This document shows, one piece after another, positions 1-11,930 of a stretch of 64,000 nt of DNA (positions within the stretch are counted from its first letter, which is position 1; every line of letters starts with the position of its first letter). Under the pieces are notes generated by a model. It ran no database searches and had not been told where the DNA came from. It saw only the letters and a program-made list of their open reading frames with translations. A program made the position numbers and the translations under genes. This stretch comes from Trematomus loennbergii (taxonomy: Eukaryota > Chordata > Actinopteri > Perciformes > Nototheniidae): contig JAAOOA010001129.1 in NCBI GenBank assembly GCA_012861695.1, forward strand, positions 62,001 to 126,000. Direction: 5' to 3'.

Positions 1-3000
1 AATATTTCATAATTGCTGGTTTCTCACTCACATTTAAGATTACATTTGATTAAGCGAACAATGCGCACATACAGTGACATGCAATCAAACAGGGTTTATG
101 ATGCATGACAATATATATTACAACTATGGTAACTATAATGAACCTAGCAAAGAAAGATGTCAGTGAGTGACATATTAAGTATTACGACATACTTATCTCA
201 TTAGTAATTTTAAAAGGCTTTATAATTTGTGATCTTAAAAAGCATCGTTGAAATAAATGAATGCTTTTAACCATCATTTTTAAATCTATACTTATATACA
301 TTATAGAAAGGGGTCATAGAAAGGTACCCAATACAACAACCGTTATTACTATTGCTTATTTTAATTATGTCTGCAGCTCTGAGCTTCACCCGCTTCAGTA
401 AATGACAGCAAGAGATTTCCTGCCTATTCAAGGGGACTGTTCATATTTACATTCCTCACCACAGGCCTCCATATGCAGGTTCTGTCCTTTCGTGTGTTTG
501 AAAGCTATAGAAGGTTTATTGGTGTGTGTGTGTGTGTTGCCACAGGAGACAAAGACTGCAATCCTTTGTGTATGCATCCAACCTGCCTGTTTTACACTCG
601 ATGGAGGATGTGGTTTTCTAGGCGGTCGGCCTATGTTGCGTGCAAGGAAGCTGTGCTCTACTTCCTCCATGGACTTCTCTAAGTACAGTATGACTCCACA
701 GCAATCTTCATATGTCGAAAACATTTTGTTAAAAAAATAGCAGTTATCACTAGTGTTGTTGAAGGCATTGTTTAATGTATTCAACCCACTTTCCCCTTTT
801 GCTTTTTATAGACACAATCTTAAAACATGCTATACTGAATGTTCGAGTAGTAAATGTGTGCAGAAGTATTAGAGCTCACATTTCTATTTGTGAGTCTTTC
901 AATTGAGTTTATAAAACATCCCAACGATTGTATAAGACATAGTATAACTGGCCAGGTTTCAGTCAAAGGTTAAAGAAGAAACTCGTCAAACATTTGCAAA
1001 AATGATTTGTTTACCCTCATAAAATATAAAATAACATTAATAATTATGTGAGTCAGCACTGTGGTGAAATAAATGTTTTTTTGTTTCCTGGTCTGACTCA
1101 CTCTGCGCTTACTGTTATTTTCCCAAATTTTCTGGCCAAACATTTTTGGAGGTTTTTCACATACTAAAGAGATGCGATTTTAATTGATGACCTTTAGAGG
1201 TGGCAGATTCTTTCATATTTGAACTATGGCTGTCACAATATCAGTCTTTCACTGCAAGATTATAATTCAAAATAATTCCCTCAGGATAATATCTTTAAAA
1301 GAGATCCACCAGACAATTAGCTTTCCACAATCAAATCAGTACACAACATCAAGTTACACAAAACCCAGCCTAGCTTCATTGAGAAAATATGACAGAAGTG
1401 TTTAAGAACAGCGACAGAGTTAGGTGCTAGCAAATAAAGCTAGTGAGACATCTGCTTACAAAGCAACCAGAATATAAAGGCAAACCAAAATGGTATTAAC
1501 CAGAATTATATTACTTGAGTTGTATCACTATTGGAGAGGTCTAAAGTATTACGTTTGAAAAGTTACATTAGTTCAAATTGCATGAGCACAATGGTAGTAG
1601 GCCTCAGCTACAATTGTGAGCGTGTTGAGGTTGAAAATGTTCTACCACCGAAGTATGAGTACCCTATATCTTCATTACAATTTGTGTATTATCGACACAA
1701 GATCGATATATATATATTTTAAATATAACAGTTACCGTCTGAACTGAGCCAGGCTAGCTGTTTCCCCTTGTTTCTTGTGCTAAGCTAACCAGCTGCTAGC
1801 TGTAGCTTCATATTGAACAGACATTGCCATTCATATTTTCATCACTCCACAAGACAGTGACTATTCCTTTAAGAAAAGTTTGAACTGAGGGACTTTTGCT
1901 TGTAATGGAATATATTTTACATGCTGATGTATCTTCTAGCCTGAGCTAGCTGTTCCTCCTTGTGTCTGATGTTTGTGCTAAACTAAGCAGCTGCTGGTGT
2001 TAGCTTCATATTTAACAGGATTAGCTTTCTCATCATTCAACACGGTGACTATTACTGTGAAGTGCAGATGTTTACTTGTAATGGATTATTTTTCAGAAAA
2101 AACAATGTCTGTTTATTTAGAAGAAGTTTCATGTGAGAAGTATATTGTTTGCACAAAACAGGACCCAACAGTGCGGTTGCAATTCTAGAAACTAGAGTCT
2201 GGTGTGTGTGCTGTGATGGGGGGGGTAACACCCTTTCTGGCACACGATTTAACCACAGCTGGCAATGCATGATCTACCGTGTGTATCAAGAATAACAGGC
2301 TGTACAATAAAATAATAATGGTACAATAAAGCAGCAGATCCTTGTTGGCTCATGGTGACATCAGGATGTTGGCTCTGTGGGTTGTGCAGCTCGGCTGAGG
2401 TTCATGCATGATAAAGTTTGATTCTGTTTATTCTGTACACAATGATTATGCTCCATATACTGCATCAGTTCTATGTGATCTATTCTGAAATTAATATTTA
2501 ACTGTCTTAGATGTCTTTATCCCGTGGAAGAGGATTAGAGCCACATATGAAAACAGTATTTAAACTCAGGGTTAGTAATCCAATACATTTCTTAAAATAC
2601 ATTTCTAAAACAACCTTTGATTTTAATGTCAGATTTCTGAAAAAAAAAAAGAAGCCGAATGAGCCAAACTTAAGCCGCTCATAAGTTTCTCCAACTCCAG
2701 CAGTGTTGCACAGTGTCTAAATAAATAACCCATATCCTACGACTCAGATTTCTAACTTTATTCTCAGAAATCTAACTTATACACATTTTTCCTCATCCTC
2801 TTCGGCGTTATTCTGGGGGTCAGTGTGGTGACAATACTTCTTATCTGTGTCCACACCCCTGGCGGCTTCCTTCTTAGCATTCAGATGCCTTTTAGAGCGG
2901 GAGCTGTGCAGCCTTATCTGACTGTCCACACCAGGAGCACTAATGATAATGTGATAATGATAATGATGTGCTTGTTTCTAACAGAAAATGAAGATGAAGC

Positions 3001-3558
3001 TCCATAAATCAGAGGCAAGCGGAGATCTGAGATCTACAGGAACACAAACTGGCCACACTTTTTTGAAGCAACATTTTTCATGTATTCAATGGATTTTGAG
3101 TCCCGGGGGAGGCGCTGTGCTTTGGACTGCGCCCAATGTAAAAACAACCATTATTAGTTGACATTGATGAAAGGTCATTGCTATCTCCTCCCACAGCACT
3201 CACAATCACCAAGGTGCAGCTCACTGATTTTGACCTTTCCCTCATTCAAACTGAACCTTCATACGAGGGGCTGGGAGTGGGTCTCCTAGTTACGTCTTTT
3301 ATGACAACCCAAGGCCAGAGACATTTCCAACACTTCTGGTCATGGGTTATTGAGCACTCCCCACCCCCTCCTAAGGTCCTGCTCAGTGTCATGTGTTGAC
3401 CCTCCGTGTCCAAACCAGTTCTCTTGTCCAAACTGTGGACACTTCCTGTAACAAGTGGCAGGATGACAACGAGGGTGGACAAACCTGCTGGAGCCACATT
3501 TCTGTCCCACACTAGTGCAAAGGAGGAGTTTGGGGGCTGATACCAAACATTTTTTTTC
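1..3558. other. Gene-poor flank with a short tandem repeat
   Basis: No exon with a recognisable protein and paired splice sites was found. Open frames here are short and lack similarity to anything I recognise. Two diverged copies of a fish interspersed repeat lie in tandem at about 1747-1915 and 1938-2095; both contain an AGCTAGCTGTT-like start, GCTAA-rich text, AGCTTCATATT, and a TTGTAATGGA motif near the end. The remainder is AT-rich unique-looking DNA. Confidence 0.5.
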
Positions 3559-4049
3559 CTACATACATACGTATAATAACTTATTGAGGCTTGCCAACAA
3601 CATTATCTTTGACCCCAACCTGTTGGCTCTGTAGGTGAACTGCAGGGGGTCCAGGAGGGGTCTGTGATTGTTTTGATGTGAGACAAGGCGCTCAAAAGAC
3701 TTCATGACCACAGAGGTCAGGGCGACGGATCTGTAGTCATCAAGTTCTTGAATCCTTTTTTTCTCAGGGATGGGGATGACGGTGGAGGTTTTGAAGCATA
3801 CTGGTTCACTGATCAGCTGATCAGCACAGTGCTTCAGGGTGAGAGGTTGTCCGGGCCAGCAGCTTTTTCGCAACTTGAGTTTCTTAGACTCCTTCCACAC
3901 GGAGACGAAACGGGTTGTATCCAATCCAGAAGACGATGTAAAGTCACCAAGCCTAACAGAGAAGGATCTCTGGGACAAATAGGACCTGAACCACTCTAAG
4001 GCAGTGCCCCTGATACCCACACAGTGCTCTAGACGAGAGATAAGAATGG
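3559..4049 (-). mobile_element. LINE reverse transcriptase fragments, left part
   Basis: On the minus strand two reverse-transcriptase pieces of CR1/L2/Rex-like non-LTR elements can be read. The stretch 4049-3920 encodes ILISRLEH...GIRGTALEWFRSYL, the RT block after the AFDTIDH motif. The stretch 3890-3570 encodes KTSTVIPIP, DYRSVALTSVVMKS and LLDPLQFTYRANR, blocks that normally come before it. The order is therefore reversed, so a second LINE fragment adjoins near 3920. The first piece continues at 8681 after a 4.6-kb insertion. Both are decayed and non-functional. Confidence 0.75.
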
Positions 4050-4447
4050 TATAATGGCAATTTCAATGTTCCAATAGCCGCGTTCACACCAAGTACTTTC
4101 CTGTACTTAATTCCGGCACTCAGAGCCCCGGCGCTTTTTAACCCCAGGGCACTTAGTACAGATCGCGTTCACACCGGAGTACTTTTCCCTGAGGGAAGAT
4201 TACGCAAATGAGCCGCTGACGTCACTTCTTCTTCTTCTGCTTTGGCTTTACTGGCAGGCCACAAACCACTTCACGGAGTACAGTAGGTGGCGGTATGCAC
4301 CTTAAAGTTGTTTGCAATCCGCTGCAAAACAAGAGAAGAAGAAGAAAACTTCCCGCGTATACTGCGACGCCCACCCACTCGCTGTACATTAGGCGTCTGT
4401 TGTTTACCTTCCGACCTCAGACATGATGGAGATGGAGTCGACTGAAG

Positions 4448-4717
4448 TTGTGCTTTGTAACTGAGTTAATGCAGCCTGAGCAACTTGCGTACAATAACAA
4501 AACAAGCCGAGCACGAGTGGTGGTGGAGAACGCTTTTGGCAGACTGAAGGGCAGGTGGCGGTGCTTGATGAAAAGAAACGACTGCAAGATGGACAAGATC
4601 AAAATCCAGGTGGCAGCATGTTGCATATTACATAACCTTTGTGAAAGTAATGATACAGGGACGAATGGACTGCCTTACCGGCGACCCAGCTTTATGAGGC
4701 ATCTGAACAGCGTGTAA
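4448..4717 (+). pseudogene. Harbinger transposase C-terminal remnant
   Basis: The open frame contains SRARVVVENAFGRLKGRW, the highly conserved region around the last acidic residue of the DDE_Tnp_4 nuclease of PIF/Harbinger transposases, followed by ILHNLCE and a stop. An AATAAA lies just downstream (4741). A possible original start (ATGATGGAGATGGAG at 4423) is followed almost directly by this C-terminal part in another frame, so most of the catalytic domain has been deleted. It cannot encode an active nuclease. Confidence 0.8.
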
Positions 4718-5289
4718 ATTGTACATTGTAAACATTTTGACAATAAAGCTGATGTTTTGTACAGTGCTTTTGTTTCTCTCTTTTATTTTCCAGTCAAGAC
4801 AGGCAACATTACAATAGTGTACAGTGTGGCAATATAATAACAATAAACTGTGCCAGGTGTGGGGGGGAATTAAAAGTTTGCAAATCCCCATGTCCTCCTC
4901 AGAGGACAATCATAAAAACATTTAGTTTTAGGTCAAATAATATTTAAAATGATATAAATTATCATATTTGTGTATGTGCCCCTGCCATTCCTCCACAAGG
5001 TTGCAACATTGATGATAAATAAATGACAAATAAAGCTTTGCCAGTTTATAACCGATGAAACATGATGGTATCAGAATAATCACTTACATGTGATGTATAG
5101 GATGCTACGGTCACTAAAGATAAAGTGTCAGGAGAAATAAGCAAGATACAGGATCTGTTTAACAGTAAATAGAAGTTCACATTTTTAATGTAAATAAAAT
5201 AGAAGTTGTACATGTAAATTAACATTATCAATATAAAATAAAGTGTCAGTTGTATCAAGACTATATAATAACAGTAATAACAATAATAT

Positions 5290-6625
5290 AAAATGAACTG
5301 GTGAGCATCTTGTCCTCCGTTTCCTGGGCCTTGGTGAACAGCACCATCTGATCCCCGTGCATCGACTCTTTCACCACGGCACGCCGGTCCTCCAACGCCT
5401 GGACGGTGTCAAAGAAATTCGCATCCCGTGTCCGCTTTCCTAAGAGGGGAAAATAAGCAAGATACAAGATCTGTTTAGTCGCCATGTAGTTTTACAACAT
5501 ACTAGGAATGTTTTTTTGTATTTTCACAAATAGAATTAAGGTTTCACAAATCTGAAACTGTGTTATAAAGAATGTTTAGACCTCTGGGATAATCCAGTCC
5601 AGATTTGATGAGTCTAGGTATAGTGGTTTTAGATCAGGACCTGGTCTAATGTGGTCCATGTAAAAAAGCACTGAAATCTCCTTTTTTGTATTTTCACAAA
5701 TAGAATTAAGGTTTCACAAATCTGAAACTGTGTTATAAAGAATGTTTAGCCTCTCTGGGATAATCCAGTCCAAATAAATCGGCTATGCAGCGATTTAAGA
5801 GGTTCAAACACGGAGGATTGTGCTTCATGTATGCTTGAACTTTGTTTAATGTTGTTGAGGCAAGTTTTCTTACCGGAAGTCATGTGACCTCTAGCCCGGA
5901 TGTTTACAATGTTTGTGAGAGAGTAAAAAGGCGCGAACATTTGTAAATGCCGGTCTAGGCGAATACGTTTTCACGCTGTTTCATAATTGTACCAAGAAGG
6001 AAATAAACATGATTGTGAACATCAGTTCGATGCGTAACGTTCTTTCAAGACAAAGTTACAGTGTGTGTACCTTTGCGTTTGGTTGCTGGTAAGGGGGACG
6101 ACCGCGCTGTGATCTAGAATGCAAAGCTCGCTTGTTTCCAATCCCGAGAGTTGTCCATCCTCGCCTGAAACAGACGATTAGTGCCATGAGTTAGTGAAGC
6201 AAATTACAGAAACACTGCACAGTTATTCACAAGTCAAAACGTTTTCATAGCGGCCGAGAATATCTAGCTAGCTAGATGTAGCTAGCTCGGGGCCGGTGTT
6301 AGCCTATTCAGCCTAGCATGGCTAGCTTGATCTACTGAGCAAATAAAAGTACATCTGAGACCATTATTGTGCAGATTAAAACCCCAGTGCATGTAGTTGA
6401 TTTTACCTTCGTCGTGGTCGTCATCGTTGGCCACTGAATCCGCCGTTTGTAGTCCTGCCTGAGTTTCTTTATTTTTAGCCGGTGTGCCGTGGGGCTGTGC
6501 ACGATTCCCAGGTCGAGTGAAAGCTACTGAACTGGCTTCAGTAGCATTCCCTGGGTCGCGTCCTCGGCGTAGATCTCCAGAAGCGCCGACACCTCCTCAT
6601 CATTTCTTGATGCTTGCCATAACTG
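5290..6625 (-). pseudogene. Harbinger Myb/SANT-like accessory gene remnant
   Basis: Three exon-like blocks on the minus strand look like the DNA-binding partner gene of Harbinger elements. Near 6605-6404 the text reads EEVSALLEIYAED (a Myb_DNA-bind_4-type helix) and, after a stop, AKNKETQAGLQTADSVAND to a GT donor. A middle exon (about 6166-6073) encodes GEDGQLSGLETSEL. A last exon (5439 down to about 5290) encodes KRTRDANFFDTVQALEDRRA. An in-frame stop and a phase mismatch between the last two exons show decay. Confidence 0.6.
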
Positions 6626-7046
6626 CTTTCAAAAACAAACTACTCTCCGTCGGTGCGCTGGGTTTTTGTAGCGAGGAAAAACAATGGCGGCTCTACACAA
6701 CATTTTCACAGTTGTACGGGGCGTGGTTTGCAATTCGCCCAGCCAATCAGCACTGGGGCACTTTTTACCCACAGGAAAGTACGATCTCTCAGCGGGCACT
6801 AAAAATGGGGGTAAAAGTTCCCGAGATTAAGTACGATTTTTGGTGTGAACGCGACATAAGGGGTACTAACGGAACTAAACGCGAAAAGTAGGTGAAAAGT
6901 ACTCCGGTGTGAACGCGGCTAATGCCCTATATCCTTTTGCCATTACTTCACAGGAGGGTTGGAGAGTGATCCAGACGCAGACACAAACAGATGAATTTCT
7001 GGTCCTTTGGTGCAGTTTATAATTATGTTTTATTTAGCGTTTACAT

Positions 7047-7973
7047 TAGGGCTGTCAGTCGATTCAAATATTTAATCGCGATTAATCGCATGATTGTCCA
7101 TAGTTAATCGTGATTAATCGCAAATTAATCGCACATTTTTTATCTGTTCTAAATGTACATTAGAGGGATATTTTTCAAGTTTTTAATACTCTTATCAACA
7201 TATGAGTGGACATATGTTTGTTTATTATCATTTGAACAATGACAAATATTCTCATGAATAATAAACACAACAACCTCTGAACATTACAAATATTCGCCTC
7301 AATTCAACCTGGAACCTCTCTCATACAATAATACAATACAGTGTGTGCGTGTGCGTGTGCGTGTGCGTGTGCGTGTGCGTGTGCGTGTGCGTGTGCGAGT
7401 GCGTGCGTGTGCGTGTGCGTGTGCGTGTGCGTGCGTGTGTGTAGACACTGTGATGGATCGTTGGAGCTATGTGCAGCTCAAGGCATTGATGCTCGAACGG
7501 GAGCTGCCTGGACGCTGCAATCATGTTGCGCGCACTATCCGTGCTGAGTGTGCTGACTTTTCGTACAATGTCTGGCTACCTGCATAAAGTCAAGTGCTCG
7601 GCGCAGTTGTCGGCGAAATGTCGCTCCTCTGTTTTCATTGAAACAGCTCCTTATATCCGTTAGCGCAGCTAGCTAGCACCAGATGCTAACAACAACACGT
7701 AAGGTGTGCTTCGCTCGCGCCACACATACACACACCCTCCCGGTCCTCCCGATGGCCAGTCCGGGCCTGCCGGTGAGCGTGGAAGTGTGGTCTGCCACAA
7801 GCGGGCGGCAGGAGCGGGGCTGTCAGCATCAGCTTGTAGATGGTATTTTAAACTCGATGCGCTCTGAAATTACGGGCGGCCGAGGACAAAAAATACACAT
7901 GCGTTAAAATAATTAGTGCCGTTAATTTTCTTTTGCGTTAACGCGTTATTAACGCGTTAACTTGACAGCCCTA
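7047..7973. mobile_element. hAT-type non-autonomous transposon, copy 1
   Basis: Termini TAGGGCTGTCAG and CTTGACAGCCCTA are inverted, with ATTAATCGC-type A/T motifs beside them, and the 8-bp duplication GTTTACAT occurs at 7039-7046 and 7974-7981. An 8-bp duplication fits the hAT superfamily. A GT/GC microsatellite (about 7341-7440) lies inside. No transposase frame is visible. A diverged second copy lies at 57591-58479. Confidence 0.85.
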
Positions 7974-8013
7974 GTTTACATACCAAGGTTTAATTACAGT
8001 CAATAGTTGTGGT

Positions 8014-8481
8014 CATACTTGCCAACCTTGAGACCTCAGAAATCGGGAGCATTTCCAAAACCACCGCGGGGGGGGGGGGGGAGGGGGAGGGTGCTAGTGG
8101 ATCGCCGGAGCTGTATTAGATTAACATTAACATGTTTATTGTAGTTGTAAGTGCACTGCCTTGCGGCCTGTAGCACCATATGTGTGGGCTGGACCTGTAT
8201 TTTACAGGAAAGGAGTGAGCAGAAGGTAGAATTGTCGATTCTTGTTCTGTTTGCTGTGACTATCTTCCTCACCCTCTCAGACTTTCAGTTGCGTGCTACG
8301 CTACCATGGAAACCAAACAATGGTGTAGCTGTATTAAAGTCCGAGTGGAAACAGTCCTGAGTAAATCTGATTTTGTCAGAAATCGGGAGAAATGCGGGAG
8401 AAATATGACCCCGGGAGGAAACCGGGAGAGGGCAATGAAATCGGGAGTCTCCCGCGAAAATCGGGAGGGTTGGCAAGTATG
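8014..8481. mobile_element. hAT-type MITE (CATACTTGCCAACC family)
   Basis: Inverted termini CATACTTGCCAACC / GGTTGGCAAGTATG flank 468 bp, with a perfect 8-bp duplication GTTGTGGT at 8006-8013 and 8482-8489. Short internal AATCGGGAG motifs recur near both ends. It has no coding capacity and sits inside the probable solo LTR, so it is younger than it. Confidence 0.88.
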
Positions 8482-8680
8482 GTTGTGGTTAGCATCTGCC
8501 GGGCTGGTGAAATCGGTATGCTCTTTCCTCCTGTGTCCCCGTCCTTTCCTGTCACCTATGACCCCTTTTATACACCCGGTGTCGCTAAACCCCGCCACCA
8601 AGTGTTCAAAATAGTATTGCACTATACATATAAATAAAGTAAACTGAGACACCAACAACACCCATAAAATGGCTCCTACA

Positions 8681-8800
8681 AATGGAGTGGTCAATCGTAT
8701 CGAAGGCGGCTGTGAGGTCTAAGAGCATAAGAATAGCAGACTCAATACTGTGAAGCGCTTTAAAACCGGACTGAAAAATATCAAAAATATTGTGCAATTT
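8681..8800 (-). mobile_element. LINE reverse transcriptase fragment, right part
   Basis: The minus strand encodes NIFDIFQSGFKALHS, then an internal deletion, then LLDLTAAFDTIDHSI, classical RT blocks including the FD of the catalytic core in L2/CR1-type LINEs. The codons continue at 4049 once the insertion at 4050-8680 is removed, which shows both pieces were one element. The upstream edge is cut by a MITE copy at about 8800. Confidence 0.78.
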
Positions 8801-9463
8801 TGGAGAAACCAGCTCGAGTGCGCTACAATTTGAAAATACACAACCGAAAAAATCTGCCACTTCCTTAAAGAGCCCCTCCTCCAACACACACGAACGCGCA
8901 CATGATCAATGAGGGCACGAGATAAATTTGTGCACAGATGGAAGGCTGACAGGCAGGGAGGCCATCCAGTTATTTTAGCCGGGCCGGCTAAAATTATTGG
9001 TCGTGCTTTTTACAGTACTACGGCTTCCACAGATTAAATTGTTCTATGTATTTATTGTCAAAGCATTTAATATATTCATTGCTGTCGGGATGTTAGGAGC
9101 ATTCCATGGAATATAACAAAAAGTGTTTCTGAAATAAATGACATACCCCACCTTTAAAGGTGGGGTATGTCATTTAAACCGGCTCGAGATACGGCTCGAG
9201 ATACACTTTTTGTTATATTCCATGGAATGCTCTTAACATCCCGACCAATCATTTTAGCCGGCCCGGCTAAAATAACTGGATGGCCTACCTGCCTGTCAGC
9301 CTTCCATCTGTGCACAAACTTATCTCGTGCCCTCACTGGTCATGTGCGCGTTTGTGTGTGTTGGAGGAGGGGCTCTGTAAGGAAGTGGCAGATCTTTTCC
9401 GGTTGTGTATTTTCAAATTCTAGCGCACTCGAGCTGGTTTCTCCAAAATTACCTACCCCACCT
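8801..9463. repeat. Head-to-head dimer of the AGGTGGGGTAGG MITE
   Basis: Two copies of the same MITE meet in opposite orientation. The left copy (about 8801-9159) reads backwards and is truncated outside; the right copy (about 9160-9463) reads forwards and is shortened inside. They join at a perfect palindrome of about 40 bp centred on TTTAAA near 9159. Shared landmarks are TTCCATGGAAT, TTTTAGCCGG and TGTGTGTTGGAGGAGGGGC. The complete form is at 12800-13179. Confidence 0.75.
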
Positions 9464-11059
9464 TTAAGTCATGGATAAAGTTTAACGTCTTCATATTTGT
9501 CTAATTATAGTTGACTTTTCATTCAGGAAGTATGACGCGCTGCACTGTCAGTACGCTTGTCCATGTTTGTGATTGGTCGAATGCTCCAAATACCACCCCT
9601 TTCATGTGATCGCGCACCTAACTAGATAGGGCAAAGCTGGCTTGAGTTAACGAGTTGATAACCAGCGTCGTAGGACAGTTTAGCGAGAGCGCGTTTGTTT
9701 TGGATTAGGTCAACCGGGTAACTCAAACATATCCAGGTTAGGTTAAACCGGCTTCGTAGTACAGGCCTCAGGTGTTAGTTATGCGAAGCATAGTATACAA
9801 ACAACATTTCTATAAATAGTGCTTGTGTTGATGGACGCCATTTTGAAATACAATGAAATTATCTTTTTCAAAGGCACACCCCCACATATGTCACATGTCT
9901 GAAAAGCCCAGGATGTCCTCTGTGTAGTACAATTGGACTTAATGCTGTGGCATGTATAACCTCATAGTTATGGACCAAAACCAAATGTCCTCCACAGAGG
10001 ACAAAAATGAATGGGTGGGTCTCAGGAAGATAACCCTGAAAATGAGCATATAGGGCCCCTTTAACTCTTGAAACAAAAATCAGAATGGCATATTTTCAAA
10101 GAAGCTGAGATATTCCTTTAAGTTCTTTAAAGCACACAAACTCACTAGTCTGCGGCAGGAATCTACCTTAGTGTTGGTCATTGCTTGCAGCTTGATGCTT
10201 CCCTGTTAAAGTGGGGGACATTTCTGCTCCAGTGAACTAGCCTCTCTTCTCCCAGCGTAAGCCTCCCACTGTAAGAGTCTAATCCATTTTGTGCTGGTGG
10301 TATTGTAGCGAGGATGTGAATCAGTCAGCTGTCAGTGTGTGGCACAATGAGGCCAACATGTCACATCCTGTTTGATGTTAAGACTCAAACATCCCCCAGT
10401 CTGGCACCAGTGTTGTCCCACTGCTCACAGATAAACAGACTGATGGGGTTAGGGTTAGGGGGTTGACCGAATTATTGAAGAAAAATGTACATGCAGAAAT
10501 TAACGAAGGATTCACTTCTGTTGAAGACTCAACAAGGAGCTTTGGGAATCTGTTCCAGGGGATAGAAACCACAGACACAGATGTTTCCTCTTTTAACTGA
10601 TCCATTCAGCGTCTTTAATCTTATTTCGAGTGTTTTGGTTACTAAGACGTGCACTCACATCAGCACAAACATCAGACAAATGAGGAAATGTCCCATGGTG
10701 TGGTTTGTGATGTGTGATCGTCTGATAAGCAGCTGTTGGAGTCATCCGTTTCTAAAGAATTACCAACAGTGGGAACTTCTCTGCTTGCATTATGGACAAA
10801 GTGATACTGAATACTACATGTCATTTTCAAATATATAAAGGTTTGAGTTTTTGGCAAAACTGCCCTCACCCACAACATGATCAGTAACTCACCTCATGTT
10901 GCCTTGAATTCTTGAAGTTAACTTTTTTTTTTATTGCATGAATGAAGAATTCTGAAACGGCAAAAAAACTTGACAAATTGAAGTTAATGGGTACTCATGT
11001 GGTCACAACAAAAACACATGCATTTTCACTAAAACATTATAATTAGAATCGTAAAAAGG
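9464..11059. other. No gene; short MITE end only
   Basis: No exon or RNA gene is supported. The text CATATAGGGCCCCTTTAA near 10049 resembles the end of a TTAA-flanked MITE, but I do not see its partner terminus. Two TTAGGG units near 10447 are too few to call telomeric sequence. Confidence 0.4.
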
Positions 11060-11930
11060 TTAATTAGCAGGCAAGTTGTTGCTGATTCTGTGTCTGTAGC
11101 TTTAACCTGTTAAGCCCCGAGCCTGTTTTTCAGGTTTCAGGCTCGAAAATGACATGCCCAAAACAAATGACTACAACTTCACTTCTAAAAGGGTTATATG
11201 AATAATTTATTTTATCAAAGCAAGGTTACATCTGTGAGTTGGATGTAGAAGTGTCAGAATCAATATAGATTTTTCTCAGTCAGAGTAAATTCAGATGGAA
11301 CATAGTAAAAAAATGTAAATTCTTACCTCCGCCTACAAAAAACCCATTACTTATAGTGAAAACCACCCTTGGATGATGGGTTAGTAGACTAAAAGCTGTA
11401 GGAATCCAAACTATAACATATAATAAGTACCCTGTATCAAGATTGAGGCAAAACAAGTTAAATTTGACCTTTTTAGAGAATTTAGCAAAACAAAGTTCCA
11501 GGCGGAATAGGCTTTCGGCACATTTGGGTATATCTGGTTCCATCAGTGCCATTTGACCTTTTTCAGGTACCAGACTATAAAAATGATGTATTACATTGAA
11601 TTATCACCATAGGTATTCATTCCATTCAAAGAAAAAAAATTAAATTAAAAAAATTAATAAAAATTAAAGAATTAAAAAAAAAATTTTTTTTTTTTTTAAT
11701 TTGTGAAAAAAAAAAGACCCGCCGAGGGGGGCTTTGGGGCTTAACGACTAATGGCCACGCCCCTCTCAGAATTGATTGGTTTAAAAAATGTATATATTAT
11801 ATAAATGGATCAGGACCAAAAGAGAGAGGATCTTTTTTCCTGAAACTTTCTGAATCTTTTCACAAAGAGGGACACATATTTATGTATGAAAGTCATGAAA
11901 AGTGGATTTTGCATAATAGGTGACCTTCAA
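11060..11930. mobile_element. Diverged MITE (TCATG...GGTGACCTT family) split by another element
   Basis: The blocks GCTGATTCTGTGTCTGTAGC (11079) and CCACGCCCCTCTCAGA (11754) through GCATAATAGGTGACCTT (11908) match the MITE-like sequence at about 31900-32291 in the same order (GATCAGGACCAAAAGAGAGA, ATATTTATGTAT). An unrelated element, 11106-11745, interrupts it. The left end is not sharply defined. Confidence 0.55.
11106..11745. mobile_element. CCTGTTAAGCC-family element, copy A
   Basis: It starts CCTGTTAAGCCCCGAGCC and ends GGGGCTTAAC, an inverted pair. The internal blocks GAGTTGGATGTAGAAGTGTC and AATCAATATAGATTTTT recur in reverse orientation at 36750-37880 (copy B, 1131 bp). Copy A is a shorter, internally deleted relative. 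No coding frame was recognised and the superfamily is uncertain. Confidence 0.6.

Larger units (their letters stand above)
4076..6920 (+). mobile_element. PIF/Harbinger DNA transposon, decayed
   Basis: Inverted termini AGCCGCGTTCACACC (4076) and its complement ending at 6920 bound a 2845-bp element, flanked by the 3-bp duplication AAT (4073-4075 and 6921-6923), the size typical of PIF/Harbinger. It carries the C-terminal end of a DDE transposase on + and pieces of a Myb/SANT-like accessory gene on -, arranged convergently as in this superfamily. Both genes are broken, so it is non-autonomous now. Confidence 0.85.
4050..8680 (-). mobile_element. Probable solo LTR (about 372 bp) carrying three later insertions
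   Basis: This block interrupts a LINE reading frame exactly: AATGG at 4045-4049 and again at 8681-8685, and removing the block plus one AATGG restores the LINE codons. On the minus strand it begins TGTAGGAGCC and ends near GCCATTATA. The 5-bp duplication and TG start suggest a solo long terminal repeat. After subtracting the Harbinger (4076-6920) and the two hATs (7047-7973, 8014-8481) with their duplications, about 372 bp remain. The end is not a clean CA, so LTR origin is inference. Confidence 0.55.

Noticed and set aside
402..784. Overlapping open frames of 69-118 codons on both strands
   Set aside because: No family resemblance, no splice or poly(A) context, and a GT-rich segment inside; chance frames.
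7341..7440. Arg-Val or Cys-Ala repeat proteins
   Set aside because: Artefacts of a GT/GC microsatellite inside a hAT element.
10445..10465. Interstitial telomere repeat
   Set aside because: Only two TTAGGG units plus a G run.
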